Source of the DNA: Symsagittifera roscoffensis
Lineage: Eukaryota > Xenacoelomorpha > Acoela > Convolutidae
Direction of reading: 5' to 3'
Assembly: GCF_963678635.1 (NCBI RefSeq)
Contig: NW_026970742.1
Span: 1 to 64,000 of the forward strand
DNA: 64,000 bases
This document shows, piece after piece, positions 23,800-34,973 of the stretch. The notes under the pieces were generated by a model. The model was not told the DNA's origin and did not search any database. It worked only from the letters and a program-made list of their open reading frames with translations. Within the stretch, counting starts at the first letter, position 1, and every line of letters begins with the position of its first letter. The position numbers and the translations under genes are program-made.

Positions 23800-23911
23800 G
23801 ATTCCTATAAAAATATTGTAACTTTTTTGGGACTTTTCTTTGTTATTTTCTCTGTACTATCTATTTTTTTTATTCAGACCTAAAGCTCCAGAAAAAATAG
23901 AGAAGGAATGA
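23800..23911 (+). pseudogene. Small single-pass membrane protein, copy 1 (T-run frameshift)
   Basis: After TTTTCAG (acceptor-like, 23,794-23,800) there is a short frame (DSYKNIVTFLGLFFVIFSVL) giving one membrane segment. It is followed by a charged tail RPKAPEKIEKE in the next frame. The run of eight T's here shifts the frame; the third copy (34,863-34,973) has seven T's and is open throughout. The stop TGA overlaps the next ATG (ATGA at 23,908). It sits between the major capsid and protease genes. I do not recognise the family. Confidence 0.4.
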
Positions 23912-24033
23912 TATTTAGTTGCAAACCCGAGTTACTTCTCAAACTAGACTGTCAAAAAGTGTTCAATAAACTTTGCCCACTACATAAGGTTTGTGTATGG
24001 GACTTTGTTGATTCAATTCCCAAATGTGTGTAA
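23908..24033 (+). CDS. 41-aa Cys-rich ORF upstream of the protease, copy 1
   Basis: It starts at an ATG overlapping the stop of the membrane peptide and encodes 41 residues with five Cys (positions 5, 15, 23, 29 and 40), including LCPLHKVCVW. It ends at a TAA that is itself part of a splice-donor-like GTGTGTAAGT. It may therefore be a first exon of the protease transcript rather than a separate protein, though no clear acceptor is visible before the protease ATG. It is open in all three copies. Confidence 0.35.
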   Translation: MIFSCKPELLLKLDCQKVFNKLCPLHKVCVWDFVDSIPKCV

Positions 24034-24102
24034 GTCATAAATCTTTCTTTTTTTAAACCTAAAGTACACTATCAAACTATCAATCCCTTGTTTTACCCAA
24101 AA

Positions 24103-24501
24103 ATGGATAAAGTTTCACTTTTGCAAATTTTTGAAAGAATTCCAGGGCTCAGGTTCAAGTACATGGGATCATACCCTTCAGATACAGTACCTCAACTAAC
24201 AAAAAACTCTTTTGCAATTATTAACTCAGCCCCAAGCAATGATAGAGGAGAACAATGGATTATGATTGCTCGACTTGATAAAAGCTACTACTTTGCAGAT
24301 TATTTGGGAAGAAAGAGATCAATTTGTCCTTTTTTGACAAAAAATTTTCGACAAATGCTTCCTCGAAAGCTACAAAAAACTGATAACTTGTGTGGATTTT
24401 ACGCAATTTATTTGGCACTTCTTCTTTTTAAATTCTTCCAGAAGAACTTCAATAATCTTCATGATGTGCATGTTTTGACTTTTATCAGTAATTTTTTGTA
24501 A
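24103..24501 (+). pseudogene. Maverick adenovirus-type cysteine protease, catalytic His missing, copy 1
   Basis: This is a 132-aa open frame of the adenain/Ulp1-like family that matures capsid proteins. MDKVSLLQIFERIPGL starts at the first ATG. The core has SFAIINSAPSN, GEQWIMIA, YYFADYLG and DNLCGFYAIY. Asp66 and Cys97 and an upstream Gln91 are in place. Residue 51 is Gln (CAA 24,253) where the family has the catalytic His, so the enzyme is predicted inactive although the frame is intact. It is the last gene of the virion module. An upstream exon is possible. I call it a pseudogene because of the active-site loss and its context. Confidence 0.8.
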
Positions 24502-25068
24502 AAGTGCATTTTTTAGTTGTAAGTGTAAATTAGCAGTAATTTTACTATACGATGTAGTGAATTGTTTGATTGTTTATGTAATTTAACTCTTTAAATTCCT
24601 TAATTTTTTTAGGAAAAGCATCTTAGCAACTAACCTTTTGATGAAATTTGGAGAATGCTGATGGAATATGGATGCTGTACTCCCCCAATTGAAAAAAATA
24701 ACGATAGAGTAGATAAATTTACGAAAATTGTAACCAACTTCTAGTAAATTGTATAATTTTCTAAACGTTTACTACGAGAAAGATGGAAAAATTTTTATCT
24801 AAAAATATCAGACACACAAAAAAACTATGATACTACATTTTTCTCAGTGTAAACTTTTACCGTGGCAGAGCAATTGACAAATTTTTTGAATGATAGTTTT
24901 TTGGAAAGTTTGGAAATTTCTATAGATTAAAGATTAAAGACAATGTGATAAAAGAGAACTGAAATGAATCGTAGCAGAAAATATGACAAAATAAAAAAAA
25001 ACCAGTTGAGGTAAAAATAAGAACAAGATGAAATCATCTGATTGGTCGAAACTTGAAAATGTTTGCTA
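24502..25068. other. Maverick 3' non-coding tail, copy 1
   Basis: No coding region is visible. The segment is AT-rich, repeated at 29,802-30,368 and 35,564-36,130, and holds one TCTGATTGG (CCAAT) motif near its end. The 5,300-bp unit stops here. Confidence 0.7.
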
Positions 25069-25069
25069 A

Positions 25070-25519
25070 ATGAAAGAGTGGTATCAAGATGCAACATCCG
25101 TTCCTAATGGTCATTTACTTATTGATTTAACCCCAAAAACAGTTGATTCACTTAGGTATTGCTCTAATAGTGGGTCAACTTCTACAAAATTTTGTTTAAC
25201 AGCTGGAATAGAGACAAAGTTTTCGGACGATGAGTACAAAATACGTCATTTTTCTCCCAAAATTTCAAAAATTTTCCCTAAGGCTTCGAAAACAATTCAT
25301 TCTCATTTGCCCAAAAGATTTCATCCAGTTTCTGAGCAATTGTTTAGTAAACCTATTATGAGGAGAGCTTCGAGATCTTCGGAAAGAAGACGTTGTAAAA
25401 TATCGAAAACAAATTCAGATTTAACACAGAAAAGAACTCCTCTACACAAAAGAAGAATTTTTTTAAGATCAACTAAAGGGTTACAATTGATATCTATCAT
25501 CAGCCCTTTTGTAATTTAA
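25070..25519 (+). pseudogene. Packaging ATPase, C-terminal fragment, copy 2
   Basis: Only the C-terminal third of the ATPase remains, starting MKEWYQDATSVPNGHLLIDL. Walker A and B are absent because the duplication breakpoint lies within the gene. The frame is open for 149 codons, but no ATP binding can be expected. Confidence 0.9.
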
Positions 25520-25679
25520 CGACTGACATAGTCTGGAACAGTTTTTTTAAATTCCGTACTCAGTTTATCAATCACAAAGTACACTTCCATGAAAACAAAA
25601 ATTTGAACAAAAGCAAGAAAAAGAGGATATTGCACCAAAATTTTTCGATTCTGTTTAGAGTGCTGTACGAGCACAAAAC
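25516..25679 (-). CDS. Possible small minus-strand exon, copy 2
   Basis: This has the same frame, acceptor and hydrophobic stretch as 20,216-20,379. The two differences inside it (25,561 and 25,642) are both synonymous in this frame. Confidence 0.28.
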
Positions 25680-25698
25680 CTGAAAAGGTAAGACTTAA

Positions 25699-26565
25699 CA
25701 AATTGTAATCTTGGGGCAGAGCTGCGAACAGTTCTATTCAAAGCTTGAGTAAAGCGAGTGGTTTATCAAAAAAGAAAGTAGAAAAATTTACAAACCAAGA
25801 CATCGTATACAAAATTTGGTCCACCAATCAGGTGTTTCCGAAGACTTCAAGCTTTTTCTAATTATATCAATGAAATCTGGTGTATGGAAATGGCTTTTGT
25901 AAAAAAGTTAGCTAGTCAAAACAATAAAGTCAAGTATTTAATAAATGCTGTAGATATTTTTTCGAGATTTGTCAGAGTTCAAACAATGAAAACAAATTAT
26001 GCCAGAGACACTTTACAAGCTTTCAGAAAAATGATTTCTCAAAAAAACACTCCCTAAAAATTTTGGGTTGATAAAGGAACAGAAGATGGGGCAACTTTCA
26101 AAAAAATTGCAAGGAGAAAGACAATGAAGTTTACTCAACAATGAGTGAAACAAAAGCTGCGTTTGCAGAGAGAGCAATTCAGTCTTTAAAACATATAATA
26201 TATCGTTACATTGAAGATCATGTTGAAAAATTTTCCCCAAATTGCAGCAGTTTGTTTCTACATTGAACTGCCGCAAAAATCGATCATTTGGAAAATCTCC
26301 CAGAGATGTGGAAAACAGTGATTTTTCATCGATATTGTATAACAAATCATTCAAGAAATATACTGAACCAAAATTCGAAATTGGTGATAGAGTTAGAATT
26401 TCGAAAAAGTCTTATCCGTTTCAAAAAGGATACAAGCCACAGTTTACAGACAACATTTTTGGCATTATCTACAAAAAATCTCGACATACATCATCAAAGA
26501 TCTCGAAAAAGAAGAAATTCAGGGAAATTTTTTATGAAAAAGATCTGAGAAAATGTTCAGATTAA
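25699..26565 (+). pseudogene. Maverick integrase, disrupted, copy 2
   Basis: It carries the same lesions as copy 1, including Glu at the first acidic site, the TAA and the frame changes. One substitution (26,287) replaces Ile by Phe in the RS-x-GKSP stretch. Shared lesions show that the gene was already dead before duplication. Confidence 0.9.
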
Positions 26566-26609
26566 AGGTAAATCATTTTTTTTAATTGAGTTTTTATCGA
26601 TCATTTGTC

Positions 26610-27460
26610 ATGGCTTTTTTTAATTTTGAGCTAGTTTCTAATGCTTCTTTTAATTGTTATTCGAATAACAGTCTTAATTTCTTTACAAATTTTCTACCGG
26701 AACAAATACATCTAAAAGGAGAAGGTGAGGTTGCTATTTCAGATATATCGTACTCTTCATTGTACCAAAACGTTACATAGGGAAAGTTTACTTTCATAGA
26801 TGGACGAGAAAGTCCTTAGGAAAAACTAAAGATTCAACCGATGCATATTGAACCTGGATTGTGTCCAAGTATTGTTGATATAGTTGTAGCCATGAATGAG
26901 AAAGTTCGAAAACGTATAGGGGCACAAAAACGGAATTTATGTATCAGTATACATATAACGGAATTTATGTATCAGTAGATAGGATTGCACAAAAATTTGG
27001 CATTCATTCACCTGACGATCAACCAGTGTTTTTAATTCAAAATGCTGATTTGAGTCAAATTTTTGGTTGTAATTTAGAACAAAATCAGACAGGTTTTATA
27101 ATGAAACGAAAAGGACCACATTATCCTCGGTATTCTTAGGACATTATAAGAATAGATTCCCTATAATTTATAGTGATAATATAGAATATAATATAGTAGG
27201 AGATACAAAAACTCCTTCACTGCGTTGTATTATTTTCATTTCCAAAGTAAAAAATGGAGACATAATATATACAGGACAGTATATGAATTATCAATCCTTC
27301 ACAAATCTACAATTTCCAAAATTATTAAAAAACCCTTTCTACAGCATAAAAACAGAACTAAGGGATACTACGGGTGAAAAAAATTCATTTGGTGTCAGTA
27401 GGAATTACACGAGTTGTTCTATTGTTTCGCAAAATTTCGGATAATCATTTTCGATTTATA
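26610..27460 (+). pseudogene. Maverick minor capsid (penton-like) protein, disrupted, copy 2
   Basis: It is identical to copy 1 except for T to C at 26,740 (Leu to Ser in the first frame). It has the same stops and frame changes. Confidence 0.8.
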
Positions 27461-27509
27461 CTTCATAGGAAATGGTTGCTCAAAGTTCAGCTAATTTTTT
27501 ACTATTTTT

Positions 27510-27849
27510 CGTAGACATGCAAGACAGCGAGCAAGAGGTTTTGGTGCTCTTGCAAAAACTCTTGGGAAAACTGCAATTCGCTTTACTAACAAATATATAG
27601 TCCCAGCTGCAAAAAGAATCGGAGCAGATTTATTTGAAAATGCTGCTCCAGAGAATGGAGAAATTGTGAGTGGACGAAAAAAACTCAAAACTTATGCAAA
27701 AGATGTTGGAACAAAAACAGTTCGAAAACAGTTGGGAGGTGGAAAAAAGAAATTCAAGCGTAGAACAAGAAGAACCGTTTCTCGAAAAAAATAGTTCAAA
27801 AATCAGTCGCTCTCGCACAGACATTTTTGACAAGATAAAATCAAAGTAG
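27510..27849 (+). pseudogene. Maverick basic core protein, frameshifted, copy 2
   Basis: I saw no difference from copy 1: the same missing start and the same A-run frame change. Confidence 0.7.
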
Positions 27850-27859
27850 TCATTTTTGG

Positions 27860-29083
27860 TACGGAGCGTTTACAAATTCTTCTTTGGTGATTTTTGATAA
27901 AGTCCCAGTTTTGGAAACAATAATTTCATCATACACACAAGAAGTATTTCCCAGTACTTCTCTTGATGAAAGCAGTTTTGAATTTGAATTTGAGACGGAC
28001 CGTAACGTTTATTTGGATATGCGTGATACCCACCTCAGTTAAAGGCTTCAATTATTCAAAGGAAGATTGTTTGAAGCTTTTAAAAAAGAAAAATCAGAAC
28101 AAAAAGCAAAATCGAAGGAAGATTCAGACGAGGAGCCACAAACTTACTTAACTTATGTAAACAATCTTCTACATTCTCTTTTCTCCAATTGTGAAGTTTA
28201 TTTTAATAATACAATGGTTTACAACGCCAATGGACTATATCCTCATAAGGCACAAATATCGAACGAATTCAACTCGTCGGCAGTGAGTAATAAAGGGATA
28301 CTTGCTTGTCATAGGTATAGTTTTGAAGAATATCCAGAAGCATTTCATATGTATCCATTCACTGATAGAGCAAATGCTTTAGGATCAGGGATAACTTTTT
28401 CACTTTATGGCAGGCTAGCCATTGACTTGTTTACTTGTGTTCGAATTTCGAATTAAAATTATTCGAGCTAAACGTAATTTTTACATGCTGTATGATAAAC
28501 CAAATGTTAGTCTGAAAATTGTCGATTGTTCACTGTTTACAAGAAGAATTTTAGTAGCTAAACCTAATCAATAATATTTGCAATGGAATCTGGAAAGTGA
28601 ACCTGCTCACTACAATTACATGAAAACTATAGCAAGAACCTTCATCATTCCATCTCGTCAAAACCAGTTTATTCAGGAAAATGTTTTCAATAATGCCCCA
28701 ATCAGAAGGATAGCTGTGGCATTGAATACAACTTCGGCTGTTGCGGGATCTTGTCATGAAAATACTTTCAATTATGAACAATTTCATTTAAGAGAGCTTA
28801 GAATTATTCGGGGTGGAACAGCAATTATTTAATTAGATACAACTTTTCCTTGTCGTCCCTATGTTACAACAATGAAAGCAATGCAGTTTAACGAAGATTT
28901 TCAAAATCTCTATATTGTAGTTTTCGACTCGAATTCACAACAGGATATAGCTGAACAGTTGCATTATCCAGAATTTAGAGGAGAAGGCTTGAGATTAGAC
29001 AAGTAACGGAAATGATAGTCTTGGGAGAAAGACTATCAAATATTCAAATAGACAAAATCGGAACAGTCGCTAAAAATCTTTAA
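27860..29083 (+). pseudogene. Maverick major capsid protein, disrupted, copy 2
   Basis: It carries the same stops and deletions as copy 1. Two substitutions (28,610 and 28,933) distinguish it. Confidence 0.9.
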
Positions 29084-29099
29084 TTTTTTTGAATTTTCA

Positions 29100-29211
29100 G
29101 ATTCCTATAAAAATATTGTAACTTTTTTGGGACTTTTCTTTGTTATTTTCTCTGTACTATCTATTTTTTTTATTCAGACCTAAAGCTCCAGAAAAAATAG
29201 AGAAGGAATGA
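29100..29211 (+). pseudogene. Small membrane protein, copy 2 (eight-T frameshift)
   Basis: It is the same as copy 1, including the eight-T run and the ATGA overlap with the next ORF. Confidence 0.4.
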
Positions 29212-29333
29212 TATTTAGTTGCAAACCCGAGTTACTTCTCAAACTAGACTGTCAAAAAGTGTTCAATAAACTTTGCCCACTACATAAGGTTTGTGTATGG
29301 GACTTTGTTGATTCAATTCCCAAATGTGTGTAA
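29208..29333 (+). CDS. 41-aa Cys-rich ORF, copy 2
   Basis: It is identical to the copy at 23,908, with the same donor-like sequence over its stop codon. Confidence 0.35.
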   Translation: MIFSCKPELLLKLDCQKVFNKLCPLHKVCVWDFVDSIPKCV

Positions 29334-29402
29334 GTCATAAATCTTTCTTTTTTTAAACCTAAAGTACACTATCAAACTATCAATCCCTTGTTTTACCCAA
29401 AA

Positions 29403-29801
29403 ATGGATAAAGTTTCACTTTTGCAAATTTTTGAAAGAATTCCAGGGCTCAGGTTCAAGTACATGGGATCATACCCTTCAGATACAGTACCTCAACTAAC
29501 AAAAAACTCTTTTGCAATTATTAACTCAGCCCCAAGCAATGATAGAGGAGAACAATGGATTATGATTGCTCGACTTGATAAAAGCTACTACTTTGCAGAT
29601 TATTTGGGAAGAAAGAGATCAATTTGTCCTTTTTTGACAAAAAATTTTCGACAAATGCTTCCTCGAAAGCTACAAAAAACTGATAACTTGTGTGGATTTT
29701 ACGCAATTTATTTGGCACTTCTTCTTTTTAAATTCTTCCAGAAGAACTTCAATAATCTTCATGATGTGCATGTTTTGACTTTTATCAGTAATTTTTTGTA
29801 A
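29403..29801 (+). pseudogene. Maverick cysteine protease, catalytic His missing, copy 2
   Basis: The 132-codon open frame is identical to copy 1, with Gln at residue 51 and Asp66 and Cys97 kept. Confidence 0.8.
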
Positions 29802-30368
29802 AAGTGCATTTTTTAGTTGTAAGTGTAAATTAGCAGTAATTTTACTATACGATGTAGTGAATTGTTTGATTATTTATGTAATTTAACTCTTTAAATTCCT
29901 TAATTTTTTTAGGAAAAGCATCTTAGCAACTAACCTTTTGATGAAATTTGGAGAATGCTGATGGAATATGGATGCTGTACTCCCCCAATTGAAAAAAATA
30001 ACGATAGAGTAGATAAATTTACGAAAATTGTAACCAACTTCTAGTAAATTGTATAATTTTCTAAACGTTTACTACGAGAAAGATGGAAAAATTTTTATCT
30101 AAAAATATCAGACACACAAAAAAACTATGATACTACATTTTTCTCAGTGTAAACTTTTACCGTGGCAGAGCAATTGACAAATTTTTTGAATGATAGTTTT
30201 TTGGAAAGTTTGGAAATTTCTATAGATTAAAGATTAAAGACAATGTGATAAAAGAGAACTGAAATGAATCGTAGCAGAAAATATGACAAAATAAAAAAAA
30301 ACCAGTTGAGGTAAAAATAAGAACAAGATGAAATCATCTGATTGGTCGAAACTTGAAAATGTTTGCTA

Positions 30369-30738
30369 ATTTTTATCTTAGTTCCAATGAAAAATTCAAG
30401 CAATTTTGATTGGATGTATTCAATTTTTCATGAAAATTTAAGATTTTAATCTCCCAAGAAACAAATAAACGCTTCATTAACTCTGTGGGAAACTGCTAAT
30501 ATGCAACTGTCTTATAATCGTGGGATAATTATGTGAAAAAGGATAAAATAAGTCATAAATTTAATAAGTAAAATGAACCTGTCATCCGTTCCCCAGATAA
30601 CCTGGGGAATAAAAGATTAAGTGGGATGTAAAAGTAATCAACCGTGAAGAACTCTCAAGATTTCGCTGATATCCCTTGGAGCGGAATAATTAACCTGTGA
30701 AAGTTAATCCTCTCTTGACAATTTTCCCTAAATAACTT
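30369..30738. other. Maverick 3' region with several small hairpins
   Basis: No gene is visible. Conserved inverted repeats are ATGAAAAATT/AATTTTTCAT (about 30,388-30,432), TTCCCCAG/CTGGGGAA with a 5-base loop (about 30,590-30,610) and TTAAC/GTTAA around 30,690-30,710. The same stretch lies at 36,131-36,500 with one base of the second stem changed. It could be a structured RNA or a DNA signal; this is inferred only. Confidence 0.4.
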
Positions 30739-33700
30739 GAGAAATTGAGAAAAAAATAGAAATTTTCAAGAGTCCATACAATCTGTTTAAAATGATCACT
30801 TGGAAATCGACTTCGTTTCTTGGAGAGGTGCTTAGAATTATAGTTTATAAAGTGAAAATTGAATTTACTTGTTGGATTTCAATGAGAGTGTTGACAATTG
30901 ATAGGTATTGTTGTAGGCGAGTCTAGAGTTTACTGTATTAAATTGTTTTTTTTTGTTTTGAATTATCGATCAAATGGGTTGTTTGTGAGACATCTTGGCT
31001 TGAGTGATTTTGTAACATTTTGCTTTAGGCTGGTTTGGCTATTCTGAATGAAATAAATTAAGAATTATGTAATGTATTAAAAGATTCAAAAACAAAAAAG
31101 ATAATTAACTCTGAGAAAAAAAACGCGCAATAAAATTCACAGTGAATATCAAAATTGTGGGATTTTCAATGTTTTTTCTTTAGATGTATTGTGGAATTCT
31201 GCTTTGTTCAAGAATTTTGATTGTGATCTGAACGTTTGATATTTTCGGTAGGTTAGGTTTGTAGTCTATAAGATTGACCAGATGTATATACTTATACTTT
31301 TCAAGGATGAATGTTCGTTTTTGCAATTCATTTTTTTTGTATATCAGTGGGTTAAGTCTTTGTTTGTTTCATCTGTAACCGGTGAAGATGAAATGTTGTG
31401 AAGTCTAGTAATTGAGTATAACTGTGTTATTTTCCTGACGCGAATTCTTTTAGATGGCAGGGCAAGAGCTTATGGCTATGTAATAAATTTTTTACTGCGT
31501 TATGATCATTAATTTTATATGTTTTTAACGCCAGTTTTTTTCTCAAAATTTTGGTAGGAAATATTTTGGAGTGAATTGAATTTCTTCAGTATTTTTTATG
31601 GACTGAGAAAACTGGCATTAAAAAAACTTTTGCTTTTTTGGAAGAGCTAATAGATGATTGAATGTTATTTCTTTGTAAATTTTCTTTTTTTTTTTGTCTC
31701 TGTTCAAACTCAATCGGATGAGTAACAGAAGGTAGTTTTGAAAATCATAGGCAATTGAACTGTTCGTCATCGTGTGTAAGAGTTGGTAAAATTTAACAGA
31801 TGAATTCTATGATATCCCTGCACAGTTTGGGATGCACTTGCTGTGAACATTTTGTTTTACGAGCTTTTAGTTTAAAAATCGATAATGATGATGAGGTTGT
31901 AGTATTTTGTGAATTTTATGCCTGTGTTAAAAATTTAATGTTTGTTGACCATTTTGTGTAATTTTTATCCTTCCCGATTCTAAAACATTAAAATTATTCT
32001 TGTTTTGAGCAATAAGTGCCTTCAACAAGTCCATTGGTCCTTGAAAAAAAGTGAAGTTATTTTTTGTTTTTGATTATGTGTAAGTGGCTTAAGATTGTAA
32101 TTTCGTTGTTTTTGAAATGTGCCATTTTCTGTTACAAGGATTTTGGTTAATCCAATCCTAGATATCCGTTATTTATGAAGTGAAGCATTTGCACAATAAA
32201 CTCTACAGTGCGATACTGGGTTTAAAGTAACAGAGTGGGAAAAACCTGCCTTTACCATTAAAAAATGATTTTTGTACTTTTTTCATCAAAGTTTTGCTTT
32301 CCTACTTTTCATTTTTGATCTGGAAAGGGTTTGTTAATTTGACATTTGAGACAATCGTTGCAAAGATCTTTAAGCCGACTGGGTGCCTTCCTGAACTGAA
32401 ATTTTCGTCTATAATTATCATAAGTTTTTTTCTGAATCAGAATGGTATATTTGGGGAGTACATGTTACAAAATCAGTTTAATAAAAACTTAATGACAAAA
32501 TTGGTGCTTTTGCACCGTGATAATGATAAAACCAATTATCTGCGTTTTCATTAAAAAAGGGTTTTTTGAATTTGCGGATAAATTGTCGTAAAGTTTTTTT
32601 CTTTAAATAGTTATGAAATTTTGGCAGGTTTTGTTTTGCATATGTGCCAAAACCTCTTTTGCACCGTGATAATGATAAAACCAATTATCTGCGTTTTCAA
32701 TAAAAAAGTTTTTTTTGAAATTGCGGATAAATTGTCGTAAAATTTTTTTTCTTATAATAGTTATGTCAATTTTGGCAGGTTTTGTTTTGCATATGTGCCA
32801 AAACCTCTTTTGTTGGAAAACGGGGTCTAAGTTTTGATAATTTTGTAGTAAATTAATTCTCAACTTGAGTCTAAATGAAAAGAATCAAAACTATACTTCG
32901 GATTTTGTTAAGGAAAAGTTATCGATTGTTTTTTTAAGATCGAAAATTCTCTACTGGTCCTGCAAGATTTAATGTATCAATTAAGTTTTATTTGTGTTCT
33001 TTCGTGCATTCACTTTTTGGGGGATTTTCTTTATGAGTCTTCATTTTTATTGTGTTTTCATTGTTTTTTTTCTAATGTTAAAGAATATGGTAAAGTTTTA
33101 AATGCATCATAAAAGTTTTTTCTCTGTGATCCGATTTTACCTCGTGTTAAAATTCAAACCGTGGTGACGTTTTATCTTTTGCGAGGTAAGTTTCAATTTT
33201 TGGGGCTTTTCAACCGTAGGTTTTCCTGTTGATAATTTTGGTGACTTATTTCTGCTTAGTGAAACTGGAATGGCAATGACTTCATGCTGTTCAAACTATA
33301 TAGAGATTTGGGATTTGGGGATTTCTTTAATATCAGTTGAAATCTATATTTTGTATGATTTGGATTAATTTTTTGCATGAAGGGTTTGTGTGTTGTATAT
33401 AAAACTGTTGAATGTTTTGATTCGATTATAAGACCTACTTTTTTATAAGTGACTATCTGATAGCTGTAGAATCTGTCTCTATACAATAACTCCTCGAATT
33501 CTACTGAGTGAGTATTTGTGAATTGGCGGATTTGAGGTTATTTTAATTTGTTCTCTGATGTAACGGTAAAATTTCTGCGCCTATAGAGAACTTAGAGGCG
33601 TCATACACATCATAAAATGGCTGATTTGAGTCTGGAATTTTTTTCGTACATCAGTAGGTTTAGTCTTTTCGTGTTGAAATAGTTTCTTCGGTAAGATTTG

Positions 33701-34572
33701 ATTTGTCGTTGATTCTAGTTTTAGTAAGTTTTCTAGGAGGTTTGTCTTACCTGTATCTGGTGTTGATTCAATGAGGTGAAGCCCAGTAAACGAGTATAGT
33801 TGTAACATTCACAAAAGCGAATTCTTTTGGATAGTAGGAAAAGAGATAATTTCTAAGTTATAATATTTTTATCGAAAGCTTTATATGTAACCTCAGTCAA
33901 TTTGTCAATCATCTGGAAAGGTACTTTTACTTTTCGGAGTGGTTGTAATTTTTTCGATATTCGTTTATGCTTTATGAAACTTGGTGTTAATCATTTGCTC
34001 CAATTTAAAACCTGAAGCTGATGTGTGAAACTATAGATAATCTGTGTTTGAATGTGTTTTCTTGGTAATAGTTACTTATCTCATTGTCTCTGTTCAAATC
34101 CCATCGGTACGGGTAAAAGAACCTAACTTGAACCTAAAGTTGCGGGCGATGGAACAGATTTTTGTTGTGTGTATAAGGTGTTAATTTTAAATTACTGAAT
34201 CCTTTGAAGCTTTGCAAAGCACTTGTTCCTTTTTGGATGCACTTGCTCTGAACACTGTTTTTTTTGAGGTTTGTGCTTGAAAACTGTTCCATATGATAAT
34301 AAGCCAAAGGTTGTGGTTTTGTGAAGTTTATGCTAGTGGTAAATTGTTAAAAACTGTTGATAACTCGGTGTTTTTTTATTCATTTTCGATTCTAAAACAT
34401 CTTAAATATTCTTGTTTTGAGCAATTCATGCCATCAACAAGTCCGTTTGTCAATGGATTTGGTGTAGTTCTTGGTTTGTGTTTGATTATTTAAAAGTGGC
34501 GTAAGGTTTTAATTTGAAGTCACTACAAAAACCTGTTGCAATGTTTTAAAATATTCCAAATTTCGATATCTA
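30739..34572. repeat. Host repeat block, copy within the Maverick
   Basis: This block is colinear with 37,630-41,522 (offset 6,891 at the start and 6,951 at the end) and has a deletion of about 60 bp near 32,280 relative to that copy. The first 2.7 kb also match 4,500-7,240 of the host unit. A local tandem duplication of about 150 bp is seen at about 32,507 and 32,656 (TTTTGCACCGTGATAATG core), and also at 39,457 and 39,607. T/G-rich, with no supported gene. Confidence 0.85.
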
Positions 34573-34650
34573 AGGTAGCCTATGTTAAAACATGAGGGTC
34601 AGCCATCTCCCTCCCCAAGCCCCCAGTTCTCCTCACTCATATACTACTGA
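34573..34650 (-). repeat. Maverick right tip scrap inside host repeat
   Basis: The TAGCCTATGTTAAAACAT and GGGTCAGCCATCTCCC tip sequence, followed by CCCCCAGTTCTCCTCACTCA, lies between host sequence CGATATCTAAGG and GACGTGCTGG. It matches the outermost part of the right end at 36,985-37,067. Only the tip is present; the three-motif section of the TIR is missing. Confidence 0.75.
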
Positions 34651-34706
34651 CGTGCTGGAAGTAACGGTTCGCAAAATGGCACTTGTTGTTTTTAAAAAGT
34701 GCAAAG

Positions 34707-34846
34707 GATATAGCTGAACAGTTGCATTATCCAGAATTTAGAGGAGAAGGCTTGAGATTAGACAAGTAACGGAAATGATAGTCTTGGGAGAAAGACTATC
34801 AAATATTCAAACAGACAAAATCGGAACAGTCGCTAAAAATTTTTAA
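34707..34846 (+). pseudogene. Major capsid protein, C-terminal fragment, copy 3
   Basis: Only the last stretch remains, including QLHYPEFRGEGLRLDK and then, after a frame change, IVLGERLSNIQTDKIGTVAK. The 5' end is cut by the duplication joint. Confidence 0.8.
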
Positions 34847-34862
34847 TTTTTTTGAATTTTCA

Positions 34863-34973
34863 GATTCCTATAAAAATATTGTAACTTTTTTGGGACTTTT
34901 CTTTGTTATTTTCTCTGTACTATCTATTTTTTTATTCAGACCTAAAGCTCCAGAAAAAATAGAGAAGGAATGA
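34863..34973 (+). CDS. Small membrane protein, copy 3 (frame open)
   Basis: The run has seven T's, so the membrane segment (IVTFLGLFFVIFSVLSIFLF) and charged tail (RPKAPEKIEKE) are in one frame ending TGA at 34,971. The frame follows a TTTTCAG acceptor-like site and has no ATG of its own, so an upstream exon would be needed. The stop overlaps the ATG of the next small ORF. Confidence 0.4.
   Translation, partial: DSYKNIVTFLGLFFVIFSVLSIFLFRPKAPEKIEKE

Larger units (their letters stand above)
19769..25068. repeat. 5,300-bp tandem duplication, copy 1
   Basis: Position n here equals position n+5,300 throughout, with no indel seen. I found eight substitutions: 20,261, 20,342, 20,401, 20,987, 21,440, 23,310, 23,633 and 24,572. 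The left breakpoint lies inside the ATPase (CTC|AAATGAAAG) and the right breakpoint after GTTTGCTAA, with 2 bp (AA) of microhomology at the joint. The block carries the ATPase C-terminus through the protease. Confidence 0.95.
25069..30368. repeat. 5,300-bp tandem duplication, copy 2
   Basis: This is an exact-length copy of 19,769-25,068 with eight substitutions found (about 99.85% identity). The right end is continuous with the original 3' flank (30,369 onward), which is present once more at 36,131-36,500. Confidence 0.95.
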
